In this document: in pieces, positions 35,821 through 44,293 of the stretch | Layout: each line of letters opens with the position of its first letter | Position numbering within the stretch: the stretch's first letter is position 1 | DNA from: Vulcanimicrobium alpinum | Lineage (GTDB): Bacteria > Vulcanimicrobiota > Vulcanimicrobiia > Vulcanimicrobiales > Vulcanimicrobiaceae | Reading direction: 5' to 3' | DNA: 64,000 nt | Assembly (NCBI RefSeq): GCF_027923555.1 | Contig: NZ_AP025523.1 | Span: 3,352,484 to 3,416,483, forward strand | Notes under the pieces: model-generated | What the model was told of the DNA's origin: nothing | The model's input: the letters and a program-made list of their open reading frames with translations, nothing else | Database searches by the model: none | Translations under genes and position numbers: made by a program

Positions 35821-36111
35821 CTAGTGCCCGCCCGAGACGAGCTTGGTGGCGAGGGGCAGCACGCCGCCGCCGACCGCGAAGAACAGGAAGAAGCCGAGCA
35901 CCAGCCCGATGATCGGGAACGCTTCCAAGATGCCGACGCCCAGGAAGAAGAACGTGAAGATGTTGCCGCGCGCTTCGGGCTGACGCGCGATCGATTCGAC
36001 CGCCTTCGAGGCGACGATACCGTCACCGACGGCGGAACCCAGGGCGACTGCCGCGACGATCAGGGCGAACCCGAGGATCAGAACGGCGGCGAGCAGAGCA
36101 TCAGAACCCAC
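35821..36111 (-). CDS. atpE: ATP synthase c subunit
   Basis: A 96-residue two-helix proteolipid. The loop ARQPEA and the ion-carrying Glu63 in GILEAFPIIGLVLGFF are present. The first helix lacks the Gln seen in sodium-binding c subunits, so proton coupling is more likely. GTG 36111 is chosen because AAAGG lies 6 nt upstream and because it follows the atpB stop by 11 bp. A C-terminal extension (VLPLATKLVSGGH) makes it somewhat longer than the usual 75-85 residues. Confidence 0.92.
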   Translation of the reverse strand: MGSDALLAAVLILGFALIVAAVALGSAVGDGIVASKAVESIARQPEARGNIFTFFFLGVGILEAFPIIGLVLGFFLFFAVGGGVLPLATKLVSGGH

Positions 36112-36122
36112 GATGGACCTTT

Positions 36123-36860
36123 CTAGTGTTCCTCGGACGTGGCCAAGGACAGATAGACGATGGTGAGGAGGGTGAACACGAACGCTTGGATCGTGCCGAT
36201 CAGGAAGTTGAAGAACTCGATCCCGATCGGTGCGACCGATGAGAGCACGGAGATGTTGAGCGGGCCGACCTGCACGTTCGCGACGATGATCGTCGCGACG
36301 ACGAAGAGCAGCAGTTCGCCGGCCAGGATGTTGAACGCGAGACGCATCGCCAGGACGACGGGCCGCGCGATCTCTTCGATGAGGTTGATCGGAAAGAGGA
36401 CCGCGTACGGTTTGAAGAGGTGGGCGTAGGCCTTGATCCCGCTCTTGCGGATCGCGATCGCCTGGATGCTGACGAAGACGGTGATCGCGAAGGCGGCGGT
36501 CGTGTTCAGATCGGCCGTCGGCGATCCGCCGAACGGCAGGCCGAGCGCCTTGAGGAACAGGACGCCGAACTCGTTGAGGATCCAGATGAAGAGGAAGATG
36601 CCGACGAAGACCGGGACGTAGCCCTCGCCCTTCGGCCCCAGCGTCCCCACCGCGAGATCGGAGAGGAACTGGATGATCCCTTCGAAGGTGGCCTGAGTCT
36701 TGCCGACGCGGTTCCCGCGCGTGCGGTACATCGAACCGACCCACCAGAAGAACGCGAGCGCGATGACCATCGCGACCCACGTCGTCAGGATCGTGTCAGC
36801 GTGGACCGATCCGAGCACCGGCCACTGCCAGGTCGGATGTTCGCCGATTTGCTCGTGCAC
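36123..36860 (-). CDS. atpB: ATP synthase a subunit
   Basis: A 245-residue Fo membrane protein with about five or six helices. The essential arginine is in ARPVVLAMRLAFNILAGELLLF. The N-terminal GEHPTWQWPVLG and the LFLKALGLPFGGSPTADLN region fit the family. The GTG start shares one base with the stop of atpI (TAGTG). It forms the proton half-channels against the c ring. Confidence 0.95.
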   Translation of the reverse strand: MHEQIGEHPTWQWPVLGSVHADTILTTWVAMVIALAFFWWVGSMYRTRGNRVGKTQATFEGIIQFLSDLAVGTLGPKGEGYVPVFVGIFLFIWILNEFGVLFLKALGLPFGGSPTADLNTTAAFAITVFVSIQAIAIRKSGIKAYAHLFKPYAVLFPINLIEEIARPVVLAMRLAFNILAGELLLFVVATIIVANVQVGPLNISVLSSVAPIGIEFFNFLIGTIQAFVFTLLTIVYLSLATSEEH

Positions 36861-37309
36861 TAGGTTCCTTGTCGAATCGATCTGCGGTAGTCGATCGCGT
36901 ACAACGCGAGCGGCGTGAAGAATCCGGTGAAATACAGCGCGACCGTCCAGAACGATCCGAGGCGGAGGGCGACTGCCACCGGGAGAAGGCCCACCGCGAA
37001 GATCCGTACCTGACCGCTGAGGGCGAACATCGCACGTGAGCGGCCGCCTTCGAGCAGCCGTTCGTTGTTGCGCATCACCGCCAACATGTTCAGTACGCCG
37101 ATCCCCCCGCCGAGCGCGAGTTCGAGCCCCGCGACCGGGTTCCGCACCGTCGCAGATACGACGAGCGGGGTGAGGAAAAGCAGCGTTCGCACGGAGATCA
37201 GCCGCTTTCTCGCGTGGTAAGCGCGCAGTTCGGCCGACGGGTCGGCGCCCGTTCCATTGTGCCCGCTTTGGGCGGTCCCCTCCTGGACCTTTCTTGCATC
37301 CACGCTCAC
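36860..37309 (-). CDS. atpI: ATP synthase subunit I-like membrane protein
   Basis: A 149-residue protein with four predicted helices (TLLFLTPLVVSATV, LALGGGIGVLNMLAVM, ALSGQVRIFAVGLLPVAVAL, FWTVALYFTGFFTPLALYAI). Position directly before atpB and the helix count match AtpI-type proteins, which help assemble the c ring or handle magnesium. GTG 37309 overlaps the stop of the preceding small gene (GTGA). Sequence similarity to AtpI is judged by eye only. Confidence 0.75.
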   Translation of the reverse strand: MSVDARKVQEGTAQSGHNGTGADPSAELRAYHARKRLISVRTLLFLTPLVVSATVRNPVAGLELALGGGIGVLNMLAVMRNNERLLEGGRSRAMFALSGQVRIFAVGLLPVAVALRLGSFWTVALYFTGFFTPLALYAIDYRRSIRQGT

Positions 37310-37494
37310 GACGACCGCAAAAAGGGGCGGAGGGCGGCGGCGATCACCACGACGCCGACGGCCAGTCCCGCGAATAAACCGACGGCGATCCACCACCCGG
37401 CGCCGGTGGCGCGCGCGACGAGCAGGCCCAGCAGGAAGCCTCCGATCACCGTCCCGGTGAAGGCGCCGGCCGCGGCCAGCAGCCGGCCGATCAT
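37306..37494 (-). CDS. AtpZ/AtpI-like small membrane protein
   Basis: A 62-residue protein with two hydrophobic helices (AAAGAFTGTVIGGFLLGLLVA and WWIAVGLFAGLAVGVVVIAAAL). Small two-helix AtpZ-type proteins often precede atpI in F-type operons and may form an ion channel. It overlaps wecB by ATGA and atpI by GTGA, so the three genes are translationally linked. Confidence 0.75.
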   Translation of the reverse strand: MIGRLLAAAGAFTGTVIGGFLLGLLVARATGAGWWIAVGLFAGLAVGVVVIAAALRPFLRSS

Positions 37495-38660
37495 ACCGCC
37501 GCGAGCGGGTGCGCGAACTCGGCGGGGGCGGGGGCGCCGCGCAGGACGTGCAGGAGGCCGGCGGCGATCCGCTCCGCAGCCCGGCCGTCGCCGTAGGGGT
37601 TCGACGCGTGCGCCATCCGCCCGTAGACGACCGGATCGGTGAGCAGCTCGCGGGTCGCGGCGACGATCCGCTCGTAGTCGGCGCCGATCAGCCGCAGGGT
37701 TCCGGCCTCGAGCCCTTCAGGGCGCTCGGTCTCGTTGCGCATCACCAGCACCGGCTTGCCGAGGGTCGGGGCTTCCTCTTGGAGCCCGCCGGAGTCGGTG
37801 AGAACGAAGCGCGAGGCCGCGACGGCGGCGACCGTCTCGGCATAGTTCAGCGGGTCGACGAGGCGGACGCCGGGATGGCCGCCGAGGACGTGCCGCACGA
37901 CCGGCGCGACCTGCGGCGAGGGATGGACCGGCCACACGATCTGGGGATGTTCGGGGAAATCCGCGATCGTCGCGACGGCGCGCGCGATCTCGCCCATCCG
38001 GCCGTGATTCTCGCGCCGGTGCGCGGTCACGAAGATCATCCGGCGCGCGGGGTCGAGGCCGTCGAGCGACGGCGTTGCGATCCCGCGCTCGCGGACGCGG
38101 CGCTCCGTCGCGAGAAACGCGTCGATGACGGTGTTGCCGGTGACCGCGATGTGCGCGTGCGCGGTGCGCTCGGCGAGGAGATTCGTTTTCGCGCGCGCGG
38201 TCGGCGCGAAGTGCAGCGACGTGAGCACGCCGGTGAGACGGCGGTTCGCCTCTTCGGGAAACGGCTCGGCGATCGACGAGGTGCGCAGACCCGCCTCGAC
38301 GTGGCCGACGGGGATCTTCTGATAGAACGCGGCGAGCGCGGCGGCGGTCGAGGTCGTCGTATCGCCGTGCACGAGCACGACGTCGGGACGCCACGAATCG
38401 AGCACTTTTTCCATCCCGATGAGCACGCGGGTCGTGATGTCGGTGAGCGACTGCGACTTCGTCATGATGTCGAGATCGATGTCGGGCTCGATCTCGAACA
38501 GACGCAGCACGTCGTCGAGCATCTGGCGATGCTGCGCCGTGACGCAAACGATCGCCTCGATCTCCGGATGCGCCTGCAGCGCATGCACGACCGGCGCCAT
38601 CTTGATCGTATCCGGCCGCGTCCCCATCACGGCCATGACCCGTAAAGGCGCTCCGCTCAC
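37491..38660 (-). CDS. wecB: UDP-N-acetylglucosamine 2-epimerase (WecB/MnaA)
   Basis: A 389-residue epimerase giving UDP-ManNAc. The N-terminal VMAVMGTRPDTIKMAPVVHAL, the HGDTTTSTAAALAAFY block, TAHRRENHG and DSGGLQEEAPTLGKP are all diagnostic. GTG 38660 adds a few residues before the conserved start and lies within the edge of a hairpin repeat, so the exact initiation codon is uncertain. It follows the tagO-like gene and leads directly into the atp operon. Confidence 0.95.
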   Translation of the reverse strand: MSGAPLRVMAVMGTRPDTIKMAPVVHALQAHPEIEAIVCVTAQHRQMLDDVLRLFEIEPDIDLDIMTKSQSLTDITTRVLIGMEKVLDSWRPDVVLVHGDTTTSTAAALAAFYQKIPVGHVEAGLRTSSIAEPFPEEANRRLTGVLTSLHFAPTARAKTNLLAERTAHAHIAVTGNTVIDAFLATERRVRERGIATPSLDGLDPARRMIFVTAHRRENHGRMGEIARAVATIADFPEHPQIVWPVHPSPQVAPVVRHVLGGHPGVRLVDPLNYAETVAAVAASRFVLTDSGGLQEEAPTLGKPVLVMRNETERPEGLEAGTLRLIGADYERIVAATRELLTDPVVYGRMAHASNPYGDGRAAERIAAGLLHVLRGAPAPAEFAHPLAAV

Positions 38661-38698
38661 GCTGCGCGCCCCCCACGCCTGCGGCGCGGGGCCCCCGG
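38647..38698. repeat. Dispersed intergenic hairpin repeat, copy 2
   Basis: GGCGCTCCGC at 38647, then GCGCCCCCCACGCC-TGC-GGCGCGGGGCCCCC, mirrors the repeat at 34221-34272. Its left edge overlaps the wecB start codon region. The rest of the 111-bp gap up to 38771 shows nothing else. Confidence 0.6.
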
Positions 38699-38771
38699 GT
38701 CCGAGGTCGCAAGAGGCCGATGTGCAGGGGCACGATCCCGCGGCGCTCGCTCCATCACCAACTCGACGGCG

Positions 38772-39782
38772 TCACGCGAGCTTCAGCGTGCCGACGCCGC
38801 CGGAGAGGAACAGCGCCACCACGCCGAGCGCGATGCACAGCGCGTAGATCAGCAGGACCGCTTGGCGGACGTTGAGGCCGAACCGGAAGATCAGCTGGTG
38901 GTGGAAGTGGCCGCGGTCGGCTTCGTAGATCTTCCTGCCCGCGGCGGTGCGGCGCACGATCGCGGCGGCCGTGTCGAGCACGGGGAGGCCGAGCAGCACC
39001 AGCGGGACGAGCAGCGAGATCGTGAACGCGACCTTGCTCGCGCCGAGAATCGATACCGTGGCGAAGACGTAGCCGATGAAGAGCGCGCCCGAATCGCCGA
39101 GGATGATCTTCGCCGGATTGTAGTTGAACGGCAGAAACCCCAGCGCCCCGCCGACCAGCGCCGCGAGGATCAGCGCGATCTCGGGATGCCCTTGCGAGAG
39201 GTTGATGATGAGCAGAAACATTCCGGCGATCGCCGTGAGCCCGGAGAGCAGCCCGTCGAGACCATCGATGAAGTTGATCGCGTTCATCATCCCGAGGTAC
39301 CACAGCAGCGTCACCGGGATGCTGATGTAGAGTGGGAGATAGATGATCTCACCGTGGTGGAACGGGTTCTGCACGAACGCGATGTTGAAGCCGTACAGCA
39401 TCGAGATCGACGCGACGACGCCCTGAGCAAGCAGTTTGACGCGCGGGCTCATCCCCATCACGTCGTCCCAGATCCCGACCATGAGGATCAGCGTGCCGCC
39501 GAAGATCAGGCCGACGATCGAGTTGACGATGTCGTGCACCTTGCCGACGTCGTCGACATGGTGCGTATTGATGAGGTAGCCCAGCGCCGAGAACAACGCG
39601 AACGCGAAGCCGAGGTAGACGGCGATCCCGCCGATGCGGGGTTTGGGCTGATCGTGCATCCGGCGCTCGCCGGTGGCGTCGAGCATTCCGACGTTGAGGG
39701 CCAGCCGCCGCACGTACGGCGTCGTGAAGACCGCGGTCGCGAAGGCAAGGACGAGACCGGCGACGATGACGAGAGAGTTCAC
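38772..39782 (-). CDS. tagO: Undecaprenyl-phosphate sugar-1-phosphate transferase (TagO/WecA type)
   Basis: A 336-residue polytopic membrane enzyme of the MraY/WecA family. Visible motifs are GGIAVYLGFAF, GIWDDVMGMSPRVKLLAQ (Asp pair), NAINFIDGLDGLLSGL and ADRGHFHHQLIFRFG (His motif). It starts a lipid-linked glycan by moving GlcNAc-1-phosphate to the lipid carrier. The adjacent wecB supplies UDP-ManNAc for the next sugar. The glycan made is unknown. Confidence 0.93.
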   Translation of the reverse strand: MNSLVIVAGLVLAFATAVFTTPYVRRLALNVGMLDATGERRMHDQPKPRIGGIAVYLGFAFALFSALGYLINTHHVDDVGKVHDIVNSIVGLIFGGTLILMVGIWDDVMGMSPRVKLLAQGVVASISMLYGFNIAFVQNPFHHGEIIYLPLYISIPVTLLWYLGMMNAINFIDGLDGLLSGLTAIAGMFLLIINLSQGHPEIALILAALVGGALGFLPFNYNPAKIILGDSGALFIGYVFATVSILGASKVAFTISLLVPLVLLGLPVLDTAAAIVRRTAAGRKIYEADRGHFHHQLIFRFGLNVRQAVLLIYALCIALGVVALFLSGGVGTLKLA

Positions 39783-39785
39783 GCG

Positions 39786-40283
39786 TTATGCTCGTATCGG
39801 CTCGCGAGTGAAGTGTTCCAGAGCGACGCCCGCCTCCGCGAGCAGCTCGCTTGCGACGGCGTCGCGATAGGCATCTGCGTAGACGATCCGTTCGACCCCG
39901 GCCGAGATGAGCAGTTTCGAACAGCCGGCGCACGGCTGATGCGTGCAATACGCGGTTGCCCCGGCGAGCGAGACGCCGTGGAGCGCCCCTTGCACGATCG
40001 CGTTCGCCTCGGCGTGCGTCGCGCGCAGGCAATGGCCGTCGACGATCATGCAGCCGGCGTCGGTGCAATGGGGGACGCCGCGCGGCGCGCCGTTGTAGCC
40101 GGTCGTCAGGATCCGCTTGTCGCGGGTGAGGACAGCACCGACGCGTGCGCGCGGGCAGGTCGCCCGCGTCGCCACCGTCCGCGCGATCTCCATGAAGTAC
40201 GCGTCCCAGCCGGGACGTTCCACGCCGTGCACCGAGGGAATCTCGTTCGCCGCGCATCTCCGGACGGCCCGTCGCGCGTGCAT
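39786..40283 (-). CDS. dCMP/cytidine deaminase family protein (ComEB-like)
   Basis: A zinc deaminase with the HAEANAIVQGA motif and PCAGCSKLL. The WDAYFMEIARTVATRATCPRARVGAVL start is typical of deoxycytidylate deaminase, as is the GYNGAPRGVPHC block. It would supply dUMP for thymidylate synthesis. The start is uncertain: ATG 40283 gives 165 residues, while internal GTG codons near HGVERPG would give a more typical length. It is divergent from the ArsR gene across a palindrome. Confidence 0.9.
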   Translation of the reverse strand: MHARRAVRRCAANEIPSVHGVERPGWDAYFMEIARTVATRATCPRARVGAVLTRDKRILTTGYNGAPRGVPHCTDAGCMIVDGHCLRATHAEANAIVQGALHGVSLAGATAYCTHQPCAGCSKLLISAGVERIVYADAYRDAVASELLAEAGVALEHFTREPIRA

Positions 40284-40301
40284 GAGGAGGCTTGCACTTT
40301 C

Positions 40302-40317
40302 GTAACCGGTCGGTTAC
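40302..40317. promoter_or_regulatory. Palindromic operator GTAACCGGTCGGTTAC
   Basis: GTAACC and GGTTAC flank a 4-nt centre in the 73-bp gap between the divergent deaminase and ArsR genes. A further half-site CGTAACC lies at 40327-40333. It is a good candidate for autoregulation by the ArsR protein encoded 40 bp away. Confidence 0.55.
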
Positions 40318-40356
40318 CATTGGCTGCGTAACCAACAGGTTTCCAAGGAGCCCGAC

Positions 40357-40719
40357 GTGCCGCTCGCCTCAGCCGGCCGGCGCGCGCGAGCGCACCGCTC
40401 GCGCCGCCACGCCGACGATGTCGTCTTCAAAGCGCTCGCCGATCCGACGCGACGCGAGATCCTCGGACTGCTGCGCGGCGGACAGCGCTCCGTCGGCGAG
40501 ATCGCCGGCAACTTCCGCATCAGCCGGCCGGCAGTCTCGAAGCATCTGCGGATGCTGCGCGACGCGGGGCTCGTGCACGATCGCGCGGAGGGAACCTCGA
40601 CGATGTGTTCGCTCAACCCCGCACCGTTGCGTCAAGTCGAAACCTGGCTGAGCGACTACACCGCCTTCTGGACGCACAACCTTGCCGCGTTGAAAGCGCA
40701 CGTGGAGAAATCGACATGA
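40357..40719 (+). CDS. ArsR-family transcriptional regulator
   Basis: A 120-residue winged-helix protein: VFKALADPTRREILGLLRGG, then the recognition region RISRPAVSKHLRMLRDAGLVHDRAEG. No metal-binding ELCVC motif is present, so it is probably the type paired with AHSA1 proteins rather than an arsenic sensor. GTG 40357 has AAGGAG 7 nt upstream. It overlaps the AHSA1 gene by ATGA and likely binds the palindrome upstream of itself. Confidence 0.92.
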   Translation: MPLASAGRRARAHRSRRHADDVVFKALADPTRREILGLLRGGQRSVGEIAGNFRISRPAVSKHLRMLRDAGLVHDRAEGTSTMCSLNPAPLRQVETWLSDYTAFWTHNLAALKAHVEKST

Positions 40720-41168
40720 TCACTCAGCAACCGGCCATCGTTCAGGAAGTCGCGATGGAGGCCACGCCGGCGGCGATCTTCGCCGCGCTCACCGACCCCG
40801 CACAGCTCGTGCAGTGGTGGGGCGGCGACAAGTATAAGGTCGACCGGATGGACGTCGATCTGCGGGCCGGCGGCGCCTGGCGCACCGAGGGCACGGGCGG
40901 CGACGGCCATGCGTTCGCCGCATTCGGCGTCTACCGTGTGATCGAGCCGCCGCACACGCTGGAGTACACCTGGAACTACGATTGGAGCGACGGCGATGCG
41001 GTCCAGACGCTCGTGCGCTTCGACATCAGCGAACGCGGCAGCGGATCGCTCGTGCGCGTGACGCACACCGGGTTCGTCGATGCGGAGGAGCGCAGCGACC
41101 ACGACCAGGGCTGGACGTTGGTTCTCGGCTGGCTGCACGACTACACCGCGCGCAACCGCACGGCTTAA
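40716..41168 (+). CDS. SRPBCC/AHSA1-domain protein
   Basis: A 150-residue START-like protein: VAMEATPAAIFAALTDPAQLVQWWGG, DLRAGGAWRTEGTGGDG and VTHTGFVDAEERSDHDQGW are typical of the AHSA1 family found beside ArsR-type regulators. The domain has a hydrophobic cavity, and the ligand is not known. It is translationally coupled to the regulator and convergent with upp, overlapping it by 4 bases. Confidence 0.9.
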   Translation: MITQQPAIVQEVAMEATPAAIFAALTDPAQLVQWWGGDKYKVDRMDVDLRAGGAWRTEGTGGDGHAFAAFGVYRVIEPPHTLEYTWNYDWSDGDAVQTLVRFDISERGSGSLVRVTHTGFVDAEERSDHDQGWTLVLGWLHDYTARNRTA

Positions 41169-41815
41169 CCCGACGAACTCGGCACGCTGCTCGTCGATCC
41201 GAACATGCGGTCTCCGGCATCACCGAGACCGGGGACGATGTAGCCGTGATCGTTGAGCCGCTCGTCGACCGCGGCGGTGACGACGCGAACGTCGGGATGC
41301 ACGCGCGCGAGGGTCGCAAGGCCCTCGGGCGCGGCGATGATGCACACGAACACCGGGGCCTTCGCGCCGCGCTGCGCCAGGAGGGACAGCGCGGCCGAGC
41401 CGGAGTGTCCGGTCGCGAGCATCGGGTCGAGGACGAACACGTCGCGCTGTCCCAGATCGTCCGGCAGGTTTGCGTAATACGGGATCGCGGCGAGCGTCTT
41501 CGGGTCGCGGTAGAAGCCCAAGTGCGCGACGACCGCGTCGTCGACGACGGCGAGAAACCCCGGCAGCAGCCCAAGGCCGGCGCGCAGGATCGGCGCGGCG
41601 ACCGGACGCGTCGCGATCCGCCGCACCTTGGCAAGCGCGACGGGCGTCTGCAGTTCGAGTTCCGTCTGCGGGAGGTCGCGCGTCGCCTCGTACGCGAGGA
41701 GTTGACCCAACTCTTCGACCAGCCGCCGGAATACCGGTGTCGGCGTCGACGCGTCACGCAGACGCGCCAGCCGATCCTGGACGGCGGGATGATCGACGAT
41801 CAGCGGCTCGGGCAC
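41165..41815 (-). CDS. upp: Uracil phosphoribosyltransferase
   Basis: A 216-residue salvage enzyme (uracil + PRPP to UMP). The PRPP loop is VLDPMLATGHSGSAAL, and the C-terminal uracil site is DERLNDHGYIVPGLGDAGDRMFG. RAGLGLLPGFLAVV is also conserved. The GTG start follows the GNAT gene by 48 bp. Confidence 0.95.
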   Translation of the reverse strand: MPEPLIVDHPAVQDRLARLRDASTPTPVFRRLVEELGQLLAYEATRDLPQTELELQTPVALAKVRRIATRPVAAPILRAGLGLLPGFLAVVDDAVVAHLGFYRDPKTLAAIPYYANLPDDLGQRDVFVLDPMLATGHSGSAALSLLAQRGAKAPVFVCIIAAPEGLATLARVHPDVRVVTAAVDERLNDHGYIVPGLGDAGDRMFGSTSSVPSSSG

Positions 41816-41863
41816 GCTTCCGTTCTTGTGCCGCGATGACGGGCGCCCTGCCGCGGACGCGGG

Positions 41864-42409
41864 TCAGCCGGGGCGCCACTGCGGGTTGATCCGCGAGACC
41901 AGGATCGCGTCGTTCCAGCGGCCGTTCATGTAGAGGTAGTCGCGCGCGTAGCCTTCGACGGCGAAGCCGAGCTTGCGCAGCACGCGGCCGCTGCGCTCGT
42001 TGAGCGGATGATAGCTGGTCTCGACACGGTGCAGTTTGAGGACGTCGAAGGCGTAGCCGACCACCGCGCCCGCCGCTTCGGTCGCGTACCCGTTCCCGCC
42101 GTGCGCTTCATCCGCCGAATATCCGATTATCGCGGCGTGGATCACGCCGCGGCGGATGTTCCACAGGTTCACCAGCGCGATGAGCGCGTCGCCGTCGCGG
42201 GCGAATGCGGCGAAGCGCACGTACTCGCCGTTGCGCGCCGCGCTCTCCGCGCGCTCGCATTCGCGCAGGTGATACGCGAGCGCGTAGAACTCGGGCGGAC
42301 GTTCGGGCTCCCAACGCTCGAGGTGCGCGCGATTGCGCAGATAGTAGTCGAGGATCGCCGGCGCGTGCCGCACCGAGTATGGCTTGAGGCGCAGGCGATC
42401 CGTCGTCAC
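41864..42409 (-). CDS. GNAT-family acetyltransferase (RimJ/RimL type)
   Basis: A 181-residue protein with TDRLRLKPYSVRHAPAILDYY at the start, the acetyl-CoA segment GGNGYATEAAGAVVGYAFDVLKLHRVE and the C-terminal LRKLGFAVEGYARDYLYMNGRWNDAI. These are the marks of RimJ-like N-acetyltransferases acting on ribosomal proteins or small substrates. It sits between glyA and upp, 7 bp after glyA. Confidence 0.9.
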   Translation of the reverse strand: MTTDRLRLKPYSVRHAPAILDYYLRNRAHLERWEPERPPEFYALAYHLRECERAESAARNGEYVRFAAFARDGDALIALVNLWNIRRGVIHAAIIGYSADEAHGGNGYATEAAGAVVGYAFDVLKLHRVETSYHPLNERSGRVLRKLGFAVEGYARDYLYMNGRWNDAILVSRINPQWRPG

Positions 42410-42416
42410 CGGAGCG

Positions 42417-43664
42417 CTACGGGACGTCGTGGCGTTCGGTCAACTCCGCGACGCGCGCGCGCAGCGCGTCCTTCTTCGCGCCGGTCTCGATGTCGGTGAG
42501 CGCTTCGCCGATGATCTTGCCGACTTCGCGCGCCTCCGCTTCACCGAAGCCCCGCGAGGTGATCGCGGGTGACCCGATGCGGATCCCGCTCGTGACTGCG
42601 GGCTTTTGCGGATCGAACGGGATCGCGTTCTTGTTGACGGTGATGCGGATCTCGTCGAGGTAGTGCTCGACGGCTTTGCCGGTGAGGTTCTTCGGCGTGA
42701 GATCGACGAGCAGCAAATGCGTATCGGTTCCGCCGCCGACGAGCCGCACGCCGGCGCGCAGGAGTTCCTCGCCCATCGCGCGCGCGTTGTCGAGCACCTG
42801 CTGCTGGTAGGTGCGGAACGACGGCTGGAGCGCTTCGCCGAACGCGACCGCCTTCGCCGCGATGATGTGCATGAACGGTCCGCCCTGAATTCCGGGAAAG
42901 ACGCTCTTGTCGACGGCCTGCGCGTACTCCGCAGTGCTGAGGATGATCCCGCCGCGCGGCCCGCGCAGCGTCTTGTGCGTCGTCGAGGTGACGAACTGCG
43001 CGAACGGGACCGGCGACGGATGGAGACCGGCGGCGACCAGGCCCGCGATATGGGCCATGTCGACCAGAAACAGCGCGCCGATCTCGTCGGCGATCTCGCG
43101 GAACGGCGCGTAGTCCATCGTGCGCGGATACGCGCTCGCGCCGGCGATGATCAGCTTCGGCTTGTGCTCGCGCGCGAGCTCGCGCACCTGATCGTAATCG
43201 ATCAGCTCGGTGTCCTTGCGCACGCCGTAGGCGAGCGCGTTGTAGAGCTTGCCGCTGGACGAGACCTTCGTGCCGTGCGTGAGGTGGCCGCCGTGCGCGA
43301 GCGACATCCCCAGGATCGTGTCGCCGGGCTGCAGCACCGCCATCATCGCGGCCATGTTGGCCTGCGCGCCGGCGTGCGGCTGGACGTTGGCGTGCGCGGC
43401 GCCAAACAGCTTTTTCAGCCGTTCGATCGCGAGCGTCTCGGCGACGTCGACGAATTCGCAGCCGCCATAGTACCGTTTGCCGGGATAGCCCTCCGCGTAC
43501 TTGTTGGTCATCACGGACGCCGTCGCTTCGCGCACCGCGCGGCTGGCGTAGTTCTCCGACGCGATCAACTCGAGGTTGTCGCGCTGGCGGCGCTCTTCGT
43601 TCTCGATCGACGCCCAGAGTTCGGGATCCTGAACGGCGAGCGTCTCGGGCTGCAGCAGTTGCAT
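42417..43664 (-). CDS. glyA: Serine hydroxymethyltransferase
   Basis: A 415-residue PLP enzyme interconverting serine and glycine with tetrahydrofolate. Key blocks are [56 protein letters not shown] and the lysine motif [15 protein letters not shown]. It could use glycine formed by the glyoxylate aminotransferase 17 kb away, though nothing here shows such a link. Confidence 0.97.
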   Translation of the reverse strand: MQLLQPETLAVQDPELWASIENEERRQRDNLELIASENYASRAVREATASVMTNKYAEGYPGKRYYGGCEFVDVAETLAIERLKKLFGAAHANVQPHAGAQANMAAMMAVLQPGDTILGMSLAHGGHLTHGTKVSSSGKLYNALAYGVRKDTELIDYDQVRELAREHKPKLIIAGASAYPRTMDYAPFREIADEIGALFLVDMAHIAGLVAAGLHPSPVPFAQFVTSTTHKTLRGPRGGIILSTAEYAQAVDKSVFPGIQGGPFMHIIAAKAVAFGEALQPSFRTYQQQVLDNARAMGEELLRAGVRLVGGGTDTHLLLVDLTPKNLTGKAVEHYLDEIRITVNKNAIPFDPQKPAVTSGIRIGSPAITSRGFGEAEAREVGKIIGEALTDIETGAKKDALRARVAELTERHDVP

Positions 43665-43673
43665 CGGCGGGCG

Positions 43674-43931
43674 TTATCCTTGATCGTCGGGGTCGACGCG
43701 GCGGCGGATGATGGACGTAGCGGAATAATCCGGTTTCGCCGGCGGGCGTTTCGGCGCCCCGGTGAAGCGCAGCACCTGGACCAGCACGAGCAGTCCGATC
43801 GTCGCGATCAGCGCGAGCCAGAACCACGGGCTCGCGTAGCGCGGATAGGTATGGTCGAGCAGCCACTCCGCCAGCGCGATCACGACGGCGGCGAGGGGGA
43901 CGATGTTCCCCAGCGTCTGGCGGTCGATCAT
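43674..43931 (-). CDS. Small membrane protein (85 aa)
   Basis: An 85-residue protein with two hydrophobic helices (IVPLAAVVIALAEWLL and FWLALIATIGLLVLVQVL) and a basic, Pro-rich cytoplasmic tail. It overlaps the next upstream gene by ATGA and lies 9 bp before glyA. Family unknown. Confidence 0.7.
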   Translation of the reverse strand: MIDRQTLGNIVPLAAVVIALAEWLLDHTYPRYASPWFWLALIATIGLLVLVQVLRFTGAPKRPPAKPDYSATSIIRRRVDPDDQG

Positions 43932-44236
43932 CGCCGCAGGGCGATCCAGGCGATCGTGGCGACGGTCATCACGGCGACCCCGACATACCCCAGGATCGTA
44001 CCCTGCTGGAGGATTTCGTCACCGGCGCGCACGCCGCGGCGGATCGCAACGGCATAGTCGCCGGAGACGTTCGCCGCGAGCGCGCCCGCGACGAGCAGCG
44101 CGATCGAAAGCAGAAACGTGACGAACAGATCGAACTCGGCCTGCGGCCAATGTGTGCCGCCCCACGATCGCGATGCTTTGAACCCGGCGATCGCGAGCAG
44201 CAGCACCGCGAGCCCCGCGCCGACGCGCGCGATCAT
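43928..44236 (-). CDS. Small membrane protein (102 aa)
   Basis: A 102-residue protein with about three hydrophobic helices (VGAGLAVLLLAIAGF, FVTFLLSIALLVAGALAANV, ILGYVGVAVMTVATIAWIAL). It is coupled by ATGA to the 85-residue membrane protein, and the two probably form a unit ahead of glyA. No family is recognised. Confidence 0.7.
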   Translation of the reverse strand: MIARVGAGLAVLLLAIAGFKASRSWGGTHWPQAEFDLFVTFLLSIALLVAGALAANVSGDYAVAIRRGVRAGDEILQQGTILGYVGVAVMTVATIAWIALRR

Positions 44237-44293
44237 CGTGCGGCGCGTCCGCGGCGCATGGTGATCGGATTCGACTGCGGAAGGGCGGCGGAG

